Shown here piece after piece: positions 16,941-25,718 of a DNA stretch of 64,000 nt (its first letter is position 1; each line of letters opens with the position of its first letter). This DNA is from Acidovorax sp. CCYZU-2555 (GTDB taxonomy: Bacteria > Pseudomonadota > Gammaproteobacteria > Burkholderiales > Burkholderiaceae_C), in the NCBI RefSeq assembly GCF_018413525.1, contig NZ_JAHCDD010000011.1:1-64000 (forward strand), given 5' to 3'. The position numbers and the translations under genes were made by a program. Below the pieces are notes generated by a model that was not told the origin of the DNA, did not search any database, and was given only the letters and a program-made list of their open reading frames with translations.

Positions 16941-16956
16941 AGTTGTCTAGTCAACT
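16941..16956. promoter_or_regulatory. MarR-type operator
   Basis: AGTTGTCTAGTCAACT is a 16-bp inverted repeat with only the symmetrical T/T pair unmatched. It lies 19 bp before the MarR start codon. MarR/EmrR-type repressors commonly bind such AGTTGNCTAGNCAACT-like sites, so it probably mediates autoregulation and control of the pump genes downstream. Confidence 0.7.
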
Positions 16957-16975
16957 AAATACCCAGCCCTACTTC

Positions 16976-17497
16976 ATGACCGGTTCTGCGCTTACTCCTT
17001 CGGACTTCTACCAGGCGGGCGTCTACACGCCCGACGAAAGCGCGGGCTTCCTCATGCGCCGGGTGCTGAGCTCCATCCTGCAACAGGCCGATGCCCAGCT
17101 GTCGGTGCACGACCTGACCTATGTGCAATGGCTGCCGCTGTACAAGCTGCTGCTGTGCAGCGAGGCCACGAGCGCCAGCCTGGCGCGCAATCTGGGCATT
17201 GACCCCGCGGCCATCACGCGCGCGCTCGACCGGCTCGAAACCAAGGGCATGCTGCGCCGCGAACGCTCGACCAGCGACCGCCGCGTGGTGCATCTGGTGC
17301 TGACCGACGAAGGCCGGGCCATCGCCACCAAGGTGCCTCAGGCCCTGGCCAGCGTGCTCAACGCGCATCTGAGCGGCTTCAGCCACGACGAATGCCGGCT
17401 GCTGATCGACATGCTGCGCCGCATGGTGCTCAACGGCGAAGCCCTGCGCGCCGCGCAAGCGCCCGATGCCGCGCCCAAACCCGGCGCCGCCAACTGA
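16976..17497 (+). CDS. MarR-family transcriptional regulator (EmrR-like)
   Basis: The 173-residue protein has the winged helix-turn-helix of MarR: SEATSASLARNLGIDPAAITRALDRLETKGMLRRERSTSDRRVVHLVLTDEG at about residues 60-112. The ATG at 16976 is chosen because a TTG at 16943 would begin inside the operator. It is followed, on the same strand, by genes for an outer-membrane lipoprotein, a membrane-fusion protein and an MFS pump, and very likely represses them until a phenolic or drug ligand binds. Confidence 0.92.
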   Translation: MTGSALTPSDFYQAGVYTPDESAGFLMRRVLSSILQQADAQLSVHDLTYVQWLPLYKLLLCSEATSASLARNLGIDPAAITRALDRLETKGMLRRERSTSDRRVVHLVLTDEGRAIATKVPQALASVLNAHLSGFSHDECRLLIDMLRRMVLNGEALRAAQAPDAAPKPGAAN

Positions 17498-17547
17498 AGC
17501 CCTCTCGCCGGCGACCGTTTTCCCGCATCACCACTCCCTCCACCACC

Positions 17548-18993
17548 ATGCATCCCTTTCCTTCATTGCCCAGCCCGCGGCTGCTGGCTTTGTGCGCTGC
17601 GCTTGTTCTCGCGGGCTGCGCCCTGCCCGGCGCCGACCGCGCCGCGCTCGCCCAGCTCACGCCCGCCGATACCGGCCTCACCGCCCAGACCGCGACCCAG
17701 GGCCTGCCCACCGCGTCCTGGTGGACCGCACTCGGCGACCCGCGCCTGAACGCGCTGGTAGACCAGGCGCTGCAAGGCAATCCCAGCCTTGCCGCGAGCC
17801 GCGCGCGCTTCGAACGCGCAGCCGCGCTGGCCACGGCCAGCAGCACCGCCAGCGGGCCCCACGCCACGCTGGGCATCGATGCCACGCGCCAGCACTACAG
17901 CGCCAACGGCCTGGTGCCCGCGCCGATTGCCGGCAATACCTACAACAGCGGCAATGCCCAGGTGGGCCTGAGCTGGGCGCCCGATTTCTTCGGCCGGCAT
18001 GCGGCCGAACTCGAATCGGCGCTGGGCCAGGCGCGCGCGGCCCAGGCCGACAGCGCGGCCGCGGCCAACCAGCTCGCGGCCCAGGTCGCGCGCAGCTATG
18101 TGGCCCTGGCCCGGCTGCTGGCCCAGCGCGATGTCGCGCAGCGCACGCTGGACCAGCGCCAGCAACTGCTCGACCTGAGCCACCAGCGCACCCAGGCCGG
18201 CCTCGACAGCCAGGTCGAACTGACGCAGGCCCAGGCCGGCCTGCCCGACGCGCGCACGCAGATCGAAATGCTCGACGAGCAGATCACGCTCGCGCGCCGC
18301 ACGCTGGCCGTGCTCAGCGGCCAGGCGCCCGAAGCCCAGCAGACGCTGGCGCCGCAGCTGTCGCAACTGGCGCTGCAGGACGTGCCCCAGGCGCTGGGCC
18401 TGGACCTGCTGGGCCGGCGCCCCGACATCGTCGCCGCGCGCTGGCGCGTGGAAGCCGCGGGCCAGGACATCGCACGCGCGCGCGCCGATTTCTACCCCGA
18501 CATCAGCCTCAGCGCTTTCGTGGGCCTGAACGCCATAGGCCTCGATCAGCTGCTGCAAGGCAGCTCGCGCCAGATGGGCGTGACGCCCGCGCTGCGCCTG
18601 CCTATCTTCGAAGGCACGCGCCTGCGCGCCCAGTTGCGCGGCCGCGAAGCCGAGCGCGACACGGCGATTGCGCAGTACAACGGCGCGGTCCTCGACGCAG
18701 TGAAGGAAGCCGGCGATGCCATCGCCTCGGTGCAATCGCTGGGCCGCCAGCAGGCGCTGCAAAACGAATCCGCGGGCAAGGCCGAACAGGCCTATGACTT
18801 CGCGCTGCAGCGCTACCGCGCGGGCCTGAGCAACCAGATCACCATGCTCAATGCCGAAAGCCAGGTCATCACCCAGCGCCGCCTGGGCGTGGACCTGCAG
18901 GCGCGCCAGCTCGACACGCGCATCGCCCTCATGAAAGCCCTGGGCGGCGGCTGGAGCGACGACACCGCACAACTGCAGGTCAGCCAACGCTAA
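17548..18993 (+). CDS. Outer-membrane efflux lipoprotein (NodT/OprM type)
   Basis: The 481-residue protein begins with a lipoprotein signal (LLALCAALVLAGCALPG, lipobox LAGC with Cys near residue 22). It contains two outer-membrane efflux repeats, including TASWWTALGDPRLNALVDQAL and the second-half RRPDIVAARWRVEAAGQDIARARADFYPDISL. It would form the TolC-like trimeric channel for the EmrA/EmrB-like pair encoded next. The ATG at 17548 begins MHPFPSLP; earlier open codons overlap the MarR gene. Confidence 0.93.
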   Translation: MHPFPSLPSPRLLALCAALVLAGCALPGADRAALAQLTPADTGLTAQTATQGLPTASWWTALGDPRLNALVDQALQGNPSLAASRARFERAAALATASSTASGPHATLGIDATRQHYSANGLVPAPIAGNTYNSGNAQVGLSWAPDFFGRHAAELESALGQARAAQADSAAAANQLAAQVARSYVALARLLAQRDVAQRTLDQRQQLLDLSHQRTQAGLDSQVELTQAQAGLPDARTQIEMLDEQITLARRTLAVLSGQAPEAQQTLAPQLSQLALQDVPQALGLDLLGRRPDIVAARWRVEAAGQDIARARADFYPDISLSAFVGLNAIGLDQLLQGSSRQMGVTPALRLPIFEGTRLRAQLRGREAERDTAIAQYNGAVLDAVKEAGDAIASVQSLGRQQALQNESAGKAEQAYDFALQRYRAGLSNQITMLNAESQVITQRRLGVDLQARQLDTRIALMKALGGGWSDDTAQLQVSQR

Positions 18994-19068
18994 ACCCCTT
19001 TCATTTCCCAGCGGGCAGCCAGCTGCCCCGGACGCAAAACCCAACCGTATAACAAAGCGCCGACTCTC

Positions 19069-20358
19069 ATGACCGATTCCAAGCAAGCTCCCGCACCGGC
19101 CAACGCAACGCCTGCCGGCAACCCTCCCGCCCGCCGCAAGGGCCTCAAGGTGATTGCCGCCGCCGCGGCCATCGCCGCCATCGCCTGGGGCGGCTGGCAC
19201 TGGGCCCATGGCCGCAACTTCCAGACCACCGACAACGCCTATGCCGCGGGCAACGTGGTGCAGATCACGCCCCAGCTGGGCGGCACCGTCATCAGCATTG
19301 GCGCCGACGACACCGACTTCGTGCGTCCCGGCCAGCTGCTGGTGCAGCTCGACGCCGCCGACGCGCTGGTCGCGCTGGCCCAGGCCGAGGCCCAACTCGC
19401 GCAGACCGTGCGCGAAGTGCGCGGGCTCTACGCCAACAACGCGCCGCTGCAGGCCCAGGTCGCGCTGCGCGAAGCCGAATTGCAGCGCCTCGAAGCCGAT
19501 GCCGCGCGCTCCAAGGAAGACGTGGAACGCCGCCGTCCGCTGCTGGCCAGCGGCGCCGTGGGCAAGGAAGAGTTCGACCATGCCCAGACCCAGTTCACCG
19601 CCAACCGCAACGCCGTGGGCGCCGCCCAGGCCGCGGTGCGCGCCGCGCGTGCCCAGCTCACGGCCGCCCAGGCCCAGACCGAAGGCAGCTCGCAGCAGGA
19701 CCATCCCAACGTGGTGCGCGCCGCGGCCAAGGTGCGCGAGTCTTATCTCGCGCTGCAGCGCACGCGCCTGCTCTCGCCCGTCGAAGGCCATGTCGCCAAG
19801 CGCGGCGTGCAGCTGGGCCAGCGCATTGCCGCGGGCGCGCCGGTCATGACCGTGGTCGCGCTCAACGACCTCTGGGTCGATGCCAACTTCAAGGAAAGCC
19901 AGCTCGCCGAACTGCGCATAGGCCAGCCCGCCGAACTCACGGCCGATGTCTATGGCGACAAGGTCACCTACCACGGCAAGGTGCTGGGCCTGGGCGCGGG
20001 CACGGGCGCGGCCTTCGCGCTGCTGCCGGCGCAAAACGCCACCGGCAACTGGATCAAGGTGGTGCAGCGCGTGCCGGTGCGCATCGCGCTGGACCCGGCC
20101 GATCTCGCCAGCCATCCGCTGCGCGTAGGTCTGTCGATGGAAGCCAAGGTCGATGTGAGCGCCCAGGAAGGCAGCGCCGGCGCCATGCTTTCCAGCGTGC
20201 CGCGCACCACGCCCGTGTCCTCCACCACCGTGTATGACACAGGCATGGCCGATGCCGACGAGCGCATCGCGCGCATCGTGGCCGGTGAAGTGCTGCCCGC
20301 GCTCAAGGCCTTGCCGGCGGTGGCGGCGGCGCCTGTCGCTGCGGCGGCCCGCCAATAA
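19069..20358 (+). CDS. emrA: EmrA-like membrane-fusion (HlyD family) protein
   Basis: The 429-residue protein has a cytoplasmic N-terminus, a single membrane helix at about residues 26-45, then FQTTDNAYAAGNVVQITPQLGGTVISI, which is the EmrA biotinyl-lipoyl opening. A long coiled-coil hairpin (about residues 100-220, rich in Ala, Gln and Glu) and the barrel segment ALNDLWVDANFKESQLAELRIGQPAEL follow. It bridges the inner-membrane pump and the outer-membrane channel. A roughly 75-residue C-terminal tail rich in Ala and Ser is longer than in E. coli EmrA. The gene is flanked by its two pump partners. Confidence 0.92.
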   Translation: MTDSKQAPAPANATPAGNPPARRKGLKVIAAAAAIAAIAWGGWHWAHGRNFQTTDNAYAAGNVVQITPQLGGTVISIGADDTDFVRPGQLLVQLDAADALVALAQAEAQLAQTVREVRGLYANNAPLQAQVALREAELQRLEADAARSKEDVERRRPLLASGAVGKEEFDHAQTQFTANRNAVGAAQAAVRAARAQLTAAQAQTEGSSQQDHPNVVRAAAKVRESYLALQRTRLLSPVEGHVAKRGVQLGQRIAAGAPVMTVVALNDLWVDANFKESQLAELRIGQPAELTADVYGDKVTYHGKVLGLGAGTGAAFALLPAQNATGNWIKVVQRVPVRIALDPADLASHPLRVGLSMEAKVDVSAQEGSAGAMLSSVPRTTPVSSTTVYDTGMADADERIARIVAGEVLPALKALPAVAAAPVAAAARQ

Positions 20359-20379
20359 GCGCGCGCGAGAAGTATTCGC

Positions 20380-21984
20380 ATGAGTACCCCCTCCACCGCC
20401 GCCGCGGGGTCCGCCCCGCGCGCGCCCGGCGCCCCCATCCAGCCGCTGCGGCTGTCGCCGCTGCACGGCCCGGCATTGCTGCTGGGCACCATGGCGCTGT
20501 CGCTGGCCACGTTCATGAACGTGCTCGACTCGTCCATCGCCAACGTGGCGATTCCCGCGATCTCGGGCGATCTGGGCGTGAGCCCTACCCAGGGCACCTG
20601 GGTGATCACCAGCTTCGGTGTGGCCAACGCGATTTCCGTGCCGCTGACCGGCTGGCTCACGCAGCGCTTCGGCGCCGTGCGCCTGTTCACCGTGAGCGTG
20701 CTGCTGTTCGTGCTGACGTCCTGGCTTTGCGGCTTTGCGACTTCGCTCGAAATGCTGGTGTTCTTCCGCGTGCTGCAAGGGCTGGTCGCCGGACCGATGA
20801 TTCCGCTGTCGCAGACGCTGCTGCTGTCGAGCTACCCCACGGCCATGGCCGGAACGGCGCTGGCGCTCTGGGGGGTGACGACGCTGGTCGCGCCCGTTGT
20901 CGGGCCCCTGCTCGGGGGCTGGATCACCGACAACATTTCCTGGCCCTGGATCTTCTACATCAACGTTCCCGTGGGGCTGTTCGCCGCGGCGCTGACCTGG
21001 GGCATCTACCGCCAGCGCGAGACGCCCACGCGCAAGCTGCCCATAGACACCATAGGGCTGGCGCTGCTGGTGCTGTGGGTAGGCGCGCTGCAGCTGATGC
21101 TCGACAAGGGCAAGGAGCTGGACTGGTTTTCGTCGGGCGAAATCATAGGACTGGCCGTGGCGGCCGTCATAGGTCTTGCGGTGTTCATCGTCTGGGAGCT
21201 GACCGACGCCCACCCGGTGGTCGATCTGCGGCTGTTCGCAAGGCGCAACTTCGCGGCCGGGTCTCTCGCGCTGTCGATTGCCTACGGCCTGTTCTTCGGC
21301 AACGTGGTGCTGCTGCCGCTGTGGCTGCAGCAATGGATGGGCTATACCGCGACTTCGGCCGGCATGGCGCTCGCGCCCGTGGGGATCTTCGCCATTTTGC
21401 TCACGCCGCTGGTCGGCAAGAAAGTCGGGCAATGGGACCCGCGCAAGATGGCCACCGGCGCGTTCATCGTGTTCGCGCTGGTGCTGTGGCTGCGTTCGCA
21501 CTTCACGACGCAGACGGATTTCATCCACATCCTGATCCCGACACTGCTGCAGGGCGGCGCGATGGCGTTCTTCTTCATTCCGCTGACCACGCTCACGCTG
21601 GCCGGTCTGCCGCCCGAACGCATTCCCGCGGCCGCGGGGCTGAGCAACTTCGTGCGCATCACGGCCGGCGCCATGGGCACTTCGATCGCGACCACGCTGT
21701 GGGACAACCGCGCGACCATGCACCACGCCCATCTGACCGAAGGACTGATTCAGGGACAAGGCGTGTTCGGCCAGACCTTGCAGAACCTGCAGGCCGCGGG
21801 AATGAGCCAGGCGCAGGCGCTGGCGCAGATCAATCAGCTGATCAACCAGCAGGCATTCACGCGCGCCGCGGACGACATCTTCCTCGGCTCGTCGGTGCTG
21901 TTCCTGCTGCTGATCGCCATGATCTGGCTGACCAAGCGGCCGGAGCGCGGCGGGGCCGCGGCCGATGCGGGCGGCGCGCATTGA
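20380..21984 (+). CDS. emrB: EmrB-like DHA2 MFS drug efflux transporter
   Basis: The 534-residue protein has about fourteen hydrophobic segments and DHA2 motifs: FMNVLDSSIANVAIPAISGDLG in helix 1, WVITSFGVANAISVPLTGWLTQRFG, FFRVLQGLVAGPMIPLSQTLLLSSYP and GPLLGGWITDNISWPWIFYINVPVG. It is the proton-driven inner-membrane component of the tripartite pump. It follows emrA by 21 bp and is followed by a strong terminator, so the four-gene regulator/pump unit ends here. Confidence 0.94.
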   Translation: MSTPSTAAAGSAPRAPGAPIQPLRLSPLHGPALLLGTMALSLATFMNVLDSSIANVAIPAISGDLGVSPTQGTWVITSFGVANAISVPLTGWLTQRFGAVRLFTVSVLLFVLTSWLCGFATSLEMLVFFRVLQGLVAGPMIPLSQTLLLSSYPTAMAGTALALWGVTTLVAPVVGPLLGGWITDNISWPWIFYINVPVGLFAAALTWGIYRQRETPTRKLPIDTIGLALLVLWVGALQLMLDKGKELDWFSSGEIIGLAVAAVIGLAVFIVWELTDAHPVVDLRLFARRNFAAGSLALSIAYGLFFGNVVLLPLWLQQWMGYTATSAGMALAPVGIFAILLTPLVGKKVGQWDPRKMATGAFIVFALVLWLRSHFTTQTDFIHILIPTLLQGGAMAFFFIPLTTLTLAGLPPERIPAAAGLSNFVRITAGAMGTSIATTLWDNRATMHHAHLTEGLIQGQGVFGQTLQNLQAAGMSQAQALAQINQLINQQAFTRAADDIFLGSSVLFLLLIAMIWLTKRPERGGAAADAGGAH

Positions 21985-22002
21985 AGCCCACGCACACAGA
22001 AC

Positions 22003-22029
22003 AAAAAGGGAGCCTTGGCTCCCTTTTTT
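22003..22029 (+). terminator. Rho-independent terminator of the emrAB-type operon
   Basis: A 12-bp perfect stem (AAAAAGGGAGCC / GGCTCCCTTTTT, two-base loop) runs directly into a T run, 19 bp after the emrB stop codon. Confidence 0.9.
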
Positions 22030-22074
22030 CATGTCCGGCGGCGCCCATCAGGCCCCGCCGCTGACAGCATCGGC

Positions 22075-22431
22075 CTAGAAATAAGGCGTGCCGTAGTAAT
22101 CGTTGACGCGGCGGCCGTATTCGTCGGTGTACTCGGGCGAGGTCTCGCGCGCATAGCGCGGCGCGCCTTCGAGTTGCGACTTCTCCACCGCGACCACATA
22201 ACCGCCCATTTCAGGCTCGTACTTCAGGGTGTCCCAGGGCAGCGGATAGCGGTCCGTGCCAATGCCCAGGAAACCGCCGAACTCCATGACCGCATAGCGC
22301 ACGCGGCCCGAAATCTTGTCGATCATCAGCGAGTCGATGGAGCCCAGCTTTTCGCCAGCGGGGTTGTAGACATTGGTGCCGTTGACCTTGTCGGAAGAAA
22401 TGACGCTCGATGCGGTATTGGGTGTATTCAT
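22075..22431 (-). CDS. PRC-barrel domain protein
   Basis: The 118-residue soluble protein has a PRC-barrel fold over residues 9-85 (SSDKVNGTNVYNPAGEKLGSIDSLMIDKISGRVRYAVMEFGGFLGIG and DRYPLPWDTLKY). Such small proteins are common in stress-associated loci of Proteobacteria and have no defined enzymatic role. TGAGGA lies 6-12 bases before the ATG. The C-terminal 30 residues are rich in Tyr, Arg and acidic residues. It is divergent from an unrecognised gene and convergent with the emrAB-type operon. Confidence 0.9.
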   Translation of the reverse strand: MNTPNTASSVISSDKVNGTNVYNPAGEKLGSIDSLMIDKISGRVRYAVMEFGGFLGIGTDRYPLPWDTLKYEPEMGGYVVAVEKSQLEGAPRYARETSPEYTDEYGRRVNDYYGTPYF

Positions 22432-22593
22432 AAGGATTCCTCAATGTGCCGAAGCAGGATGACTTCAAGCCCAAGGCTAACGCCGCAAGCGCCGGACCCG
22501 GGTAGTCACCGGGCCGACAGCGGCGTAGGAGAAGCCGACCTTGGGTCGCGGCGACGGCCGGTACAACGCAGAAGAAGATGAATGGACAGCACC

Positions 22594-22621
22594 TTGACAA
22601 TAGCTTAATGCTATTGATAAT
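22594..22621 (+). promoter_or_regulatory. Strong sigma70-type promoter with hairpin in the spacer
   Basis: TTGACA at 22594-22599 and GATAAT at 22616-22621 are separated by 16 bp. The spacer holds the inverted repeat AATAGC-TTAAT-GCTATT (22599-22615), which could be an operator. It is in an AT-rich island in otherwise GC-rich DNA and points toward the unknown gene starting at 22740. Confidence 0.6.
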
Positions 22622-22739
22622 TGATTTATCTTAGCCAAATAAAGCTTTGATAAAGCGCTGCGTTGCAAGTCTTGCGCGTGCACGCATCCGTGCGTCCCCT
22701 GGGTCGCTTTCTCAATCCAGATCCCTTCATTCCATCCGC

Positions 22740-23354
22740 ATGCTCAAAGCTTCACAAAACTCCGCCAACGACACGCCCACGCAGTCCAACGACACGCGCG
22801 GTCCCTTTCAGTCCCCCACGCTATTCATCCCCGCGGGCACGATGGCGCAAGGCGCTCATCCGAACGCCCAGCCCCCCGGCACCGCCATGGACAAGCCGGT
22901 CTCCAGCGACATCGCGGAATTCCTCAGCCAGATCAGCTGGAGCTATTCCAGCAACTCCAATACCGCTGCGCGCAATCAGCCTGTGCCCGATCGGGAGCGC
23001 GTCTTCGATCGCGATGCCCAGCCGCCCGGAATTCTGGACACGTCGTTCTACGGCATGGATGAAAGCGGTCTGAACGACAGTTTTCTGCAGTGCGAAACGG
23101 ACGAACTGGTGCGCAGCTTGTCGTTGGAGAACCTGCAGTTGCATGTCCACTCCTCGCCCAACCGGCTGCTGCAGGTGCAGCGCATGGAGATTCCCGTGCA
23201 GCGCGACTTGCCTTCGACCTGCGAATTCGAAACCGACGATCGCCTGGTCGAACCCGAAGCGACCGGCCCGGACACTCCATTGACGCAGGTCGCCGTGCAA
23301 CCAACGGGCTGCTGGACAGAGACCACGTCGGTGAACACTCAAGCCGCGGAATAA
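22740..23354 (+). CDS. Protein of unknown function (204 residues)
   Basis: I do not recognise this protein. It is hydrophilic and acidic, rich in Ser, Thr, Asn, Gln and Pro in its first 70 residues, with no signal peptide or membrane segment. A central part reads DIAEFLSQISWSYSSN and DTSFYGMDESGLNDSF. The ATG at 22740 is the first good start after the promoter at 22594-22621; a TTG at 22647 would add 31 residues of basic composition. Codon use is less GC-biased than in neighbours, which fits recent acquisition or a rapidly evolving gene. Natively unfolded or secreted effector-like roles are possible but unsupported. Confidence 0.55.
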   Translation: MLKASQNSANDTPTQSNDTRGPFQSPTLFIPAGTMAQGAHPNAQPPGTAMDKPVSSDIAEFLSQISWSYSSNSNTAARNQPVPDRERVFDRDAQPPGILDTSFYGMDESGLNDSFLQCETDELVRSLSLENLQLHVHSSPNRLLQVQRMEIPVQRDLPSTCEFETDDRLVEPEATGPDTPLTQVAVQPTGCWTETTSVNTQAAE

Positions 23355-23372
23355 GCCCCCGGCCGGGCGCTT

Positions 23373-24098
23373 TCAGCCCGCGGTCACGCCATGCCGCGCG
23401 CGCCCGCCCAGCGCCAGCGATCCCTGCTGACAGGCCTCGATCAGCAACGGCGCCATGAACTCCACCGACGCATCGGTGAACTGTGCCAGCGGCCCCGACA
23501 GCGACAGCGCGCCCAGCAAGGTATCGCCCGGCCCGATGATGGGCGCCGACAGCGCTCCGCAACTGGGATCGCGCTCGCCGCGCGACTGGTGTATCCACGG
23601 CCATTGGTCGGCCAGAAAATCCGAAGGCACCTTGCGCAACACCTTGCCCGCCGCGCCCGCGGCCAGCGGCAGCAGATCGCCTGCGCGCACGCGGTCCAGC
23701 GTCGAATGGTTGGAGTCCAGGCGCAGCACGCAAAACCGCGTCGCCTCGTCGTGAACGATATGGAATGAGGGGCTGGGCGCGCCCGCATCGACGAGCTTTT
23801 GCATCAGCGGCAGCAGATGTTCGCGAAAGCGAAAACTCGAGTCGAAGGCCCGCCCCAGCCGGAACGCCAGATTGCCCAGGCAATAGGCGCTGTCGGAGCG
23901 CCGCACCACCAGGCCGCATTTCTCCAGGCTGGCCAGCAGCCTGAGCACCGCGCTCTTGTACAGGCCCGTGGCCGCGGCAATTTCGGACAACCGCAGCGGC
24001 GCGCGCGCCGCCTCGAGCGCGACCACCACGCGCATGGCCTTGTCCACGGCGGCCACGCCCGCCATGTTTGCCTCGTAATTCGTTGCCTTGTCGTTCAT
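23373..24098 (-). CDS. IclR-family transcriptional regulator
   Basis: The 241-residue protein has the IclR helix-turn-helix near residues 20-75 (VDKAMRVVVALEAARAPLRLSEIAAATGLYKSAVLRLLASLEKCGLV) and the effector domain with SPSFHIVHDEATRFCVLRLDS and LPLAAGAAGKVL. The ATG at 24098 (MNDKATN) is used; ATG at 24065 (MAGVAAV) is possible. It is divergent from the aldehyde dehydrogenase operon, which it probably controls through the repeat in the 163-bp gap. Confidence 0.9.
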   Translation of the reverse strand: MNDKATNYEANMAGVAAVDKAMRVVVALEAARAPLRLSEIAAATGLYKSAVLRLLASLEKCGLVVRRSDSAYCLGNLAFRLGRAFDSSFRFREHLLPLMQKLVDAGAPSPSFHIVHDEATRFCVLRLDSNHSTLDRVRAGDLLPLAAGAAGKVLRKVPSDFLADQWPWIHQSRGERDPSCGALSAPIIGPGDTLLGALSLSGPLAQFTDASVEFMAPLLIEACQQGSLALGGRARHGVTAG

Positions 24099-24159
24099 GC
24101 GGCGATTGTGACGGATCCGACCAAGTCTTCCGTCAAGTTCCAAATTTTCGGCGATGAAA

Positions 24160-24174
24160 TTCTGCAGGACAGAA
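24160..24174. promoter_or_regulatory. Candidate IclR operator
   Basis: TTCTGCAGGACAGAA is an inverted repeat (TTCTG / CAGAA, 5-bp spacer) within the AT-rich divergent intergenic region between the IclR gene and the aldehyde dehydrogenase operon. IclR regulators bind short palindromes in such positions. The match is short, so the call is tentative. Confidence 0.4.
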
Positions 24175-24261
24175 CCATCAACCTAAGTGCATACCCTAAA
24201 CTGGTCGATTTACAGAACATTGACGCCATAGAATCCGCTTCAAATTCTGTGGAGTGGAACG

Positions 24262-25710
24262 ATGATGGAAATCAAGAAGTTGTTGATCGGCGGTGAATGG
24301 ATGGACGGCGAGCCCGGCGTCGAGCGCCTGTTCTCGACCAATCCCGCGACCGGCATGGTCAACCATGAAGTGGCGGCCGCGGGCGCGCAGTTCGCGGCGG
24401 CTGCCGTCGCATCGGCGCACCAGGCCTGCCGCCAGCCGGGCTGGCGCGACATGCTGCCCGCGGAGCGCGCGCGCATCCTGTACCGCATCGCCGAAGGCAT
24501 AGAGGCGCACAGCGACCCGATGTCGCGGCTGCAGATGCTGGAAAACGGCAAGGTCTGGAAAGAGTGCCAGGCCCAGGTGAAGAGCGCGGCCGCGACCTTC
24601 CGCTACTACGCGGGTGTCTGCGAAACGCTGGGCTCGGAAGTCACGCCCGCGCGCGGCAACTACCTGTCGCTGACCGTGTATGAGCCCTATGGCGTGGTGG
24701 TGGCGATCACCCCCTGGAATTCGCCCATGACCATGGAAGCGCAGAAGATCGCGCCCGCGCTGGCCGCGGGCAATGCGGTGATTCTCAAGCCTTCGGAAGT
24801 CACGCCGTCGACCGGCCTGCTGCTGGGCAAGATTGCGCTCGACGCCGGCCTGCCGCCAGGCATTCTGAACGTGCTGCCCGGCTGGGGCCATGAAGTCGGC
24901 GCGGCGCTGGTGGCGCACCCGCAGGTGCGGCTGGTGTCGTTCACGGGCGGCACGGAAAGCGGCCGGCGCATCGGCCAGGCGGCCGCGGCCAAGCTGATGC
25001 CCGTGGCGCTGGAGCTGGGCGGCAAGTCGCCGCATATCGTGTTCGACGACGCCGATCTCGATCTGGCCGTCGACAGCATTGCGGGCGGCATTTTCGAAGG
25101 CAGCGGCCAGTCGTGCGTCGCGGGTTCGCGCGCTTTCGTGCAGCGCGGCGTCTATGACGCGGTGCTGCAAAAACTCGTGCAGCGCGCACGCGCCATCACC
25201 GTGCACCTGCCCGACCAGGCCCAGGCGCAGATGGGCCCGATGGCGAGCTTTGCCCACCGCGACAAGGTCGCGTCCATGGTCGAGCAGGCGATCGCCGCCG
25301 GCGCCAAGGCCGAATGCGGCGCGCGCGCGCCGCAAGACCAGGCGCTGGCCGCGGGCGCGTTCTACCTGCCGACGATTCTGACCGGCATGCGCAACAGCGA
25401 TGCGATTGCCCAGCAGGAAATCTTCGGTCCGGTGCTGTGCCTGATGCCGTTTGACGACGAGGCCGATCTGGTCGCACAGGCAAATGCCTCGGTGTTCGGC
25501 CTGGCCTCGGGCATCTGGACCGGCAGCTACCAGCGCGCCTGGCGCGTGGCACGCGCGCTCGAAGCCGGCACGGTCTGGATCAACACCTACAAGCAGCTGT
25601 CGATTGCCACGCCGTTCGGCGGCTTCAAGGACAGCGGCATAGGCCGCGAAAAAGGCATACAGGGCGTGCACCTGTACCAGCAGGCCAAAGGCATTTTTTT
25701 TGGAATGTGA
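24262..25710 (+). CDS. Aldehyde dehydrogenase (NAD(P)-dependent)
   Basis: The 482-residue enzyme has the full ALDH layout: ITPWNSPMTMEAQKIAPALAAGNAVILKPSE (nucleotide binding), FTGGTESGRRIG, the catalytic-base glutamate in VALELGGKSPHIVFDDAD, and the catalytic cysteine in GSGQSCVAGSR near residue 286. QQEIFGPVLCLMPFDDE is near the C-terminus. It oxidises an aldehyde to the acid, probably in a catabolic route shared with the broken dehydrogenase and Bug receptor that follow. The substrate is not evident. ATG codons at 24262 and 24265 are both possible starts. Confidence 0.93.
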   Translation: MMEIKKLLIGGEWMDGEPGVERLFSTNPATGMVNHEVAAAGAQFAAAAVASAHQACRQPGWRDMLPAERARILYRIAEGIEAHSDPMSRLQMLENGKVWKECQAQVKSAAATFRYYAGVCETLGSEVTPARGNYLSLTVYEPYGVVVAITPWNSPMTMEAQKIAPALAAGNAVILKPSEVTPSTGLLLGKIALDAGLPPGILNVLPGWGHEVGAALVAHPQVRLVSFTGGTESGRRIGQAAAAKLMPVALELGGKSPHIVFDDADLDLAVDSIAGGIFEGSGQSCVAGSRAFVQRGVYDAVLQKLVQRARAITVHLPDQAQAQMGPMASFAHRDKVASMVEQAIAAGAKAECGARAPQDQALAAGAFYLPTILTGMRNSDAIAQQEIFGPVLCLMPFDDEADLVAQANASVFGLASGIWTGSYQRAWRVARALEAGTVWINTYKQLSIATPFGGFKDSGIGREKGIQGVHLYQQAKGIFFGM

Positions 25711-25718
25711 GACGAGAA

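Noticed and set aside
16943-16975. TTG start for the MarR gene adding 11 residues
   Set aside because: The TTG is inside the palindromic operator, and ATG 16976 gives the normal MarR length.
17563-22032. A 1489-codon open frame on the minus strand opposite the emrAB-type operon
   Set aside because: It is the antisense shadow of three well-supported plus-strand genes. The product is His/Arg/Gln-rich low-complexity sequence with no family motifs, as expected from GC-rich codon shadow.
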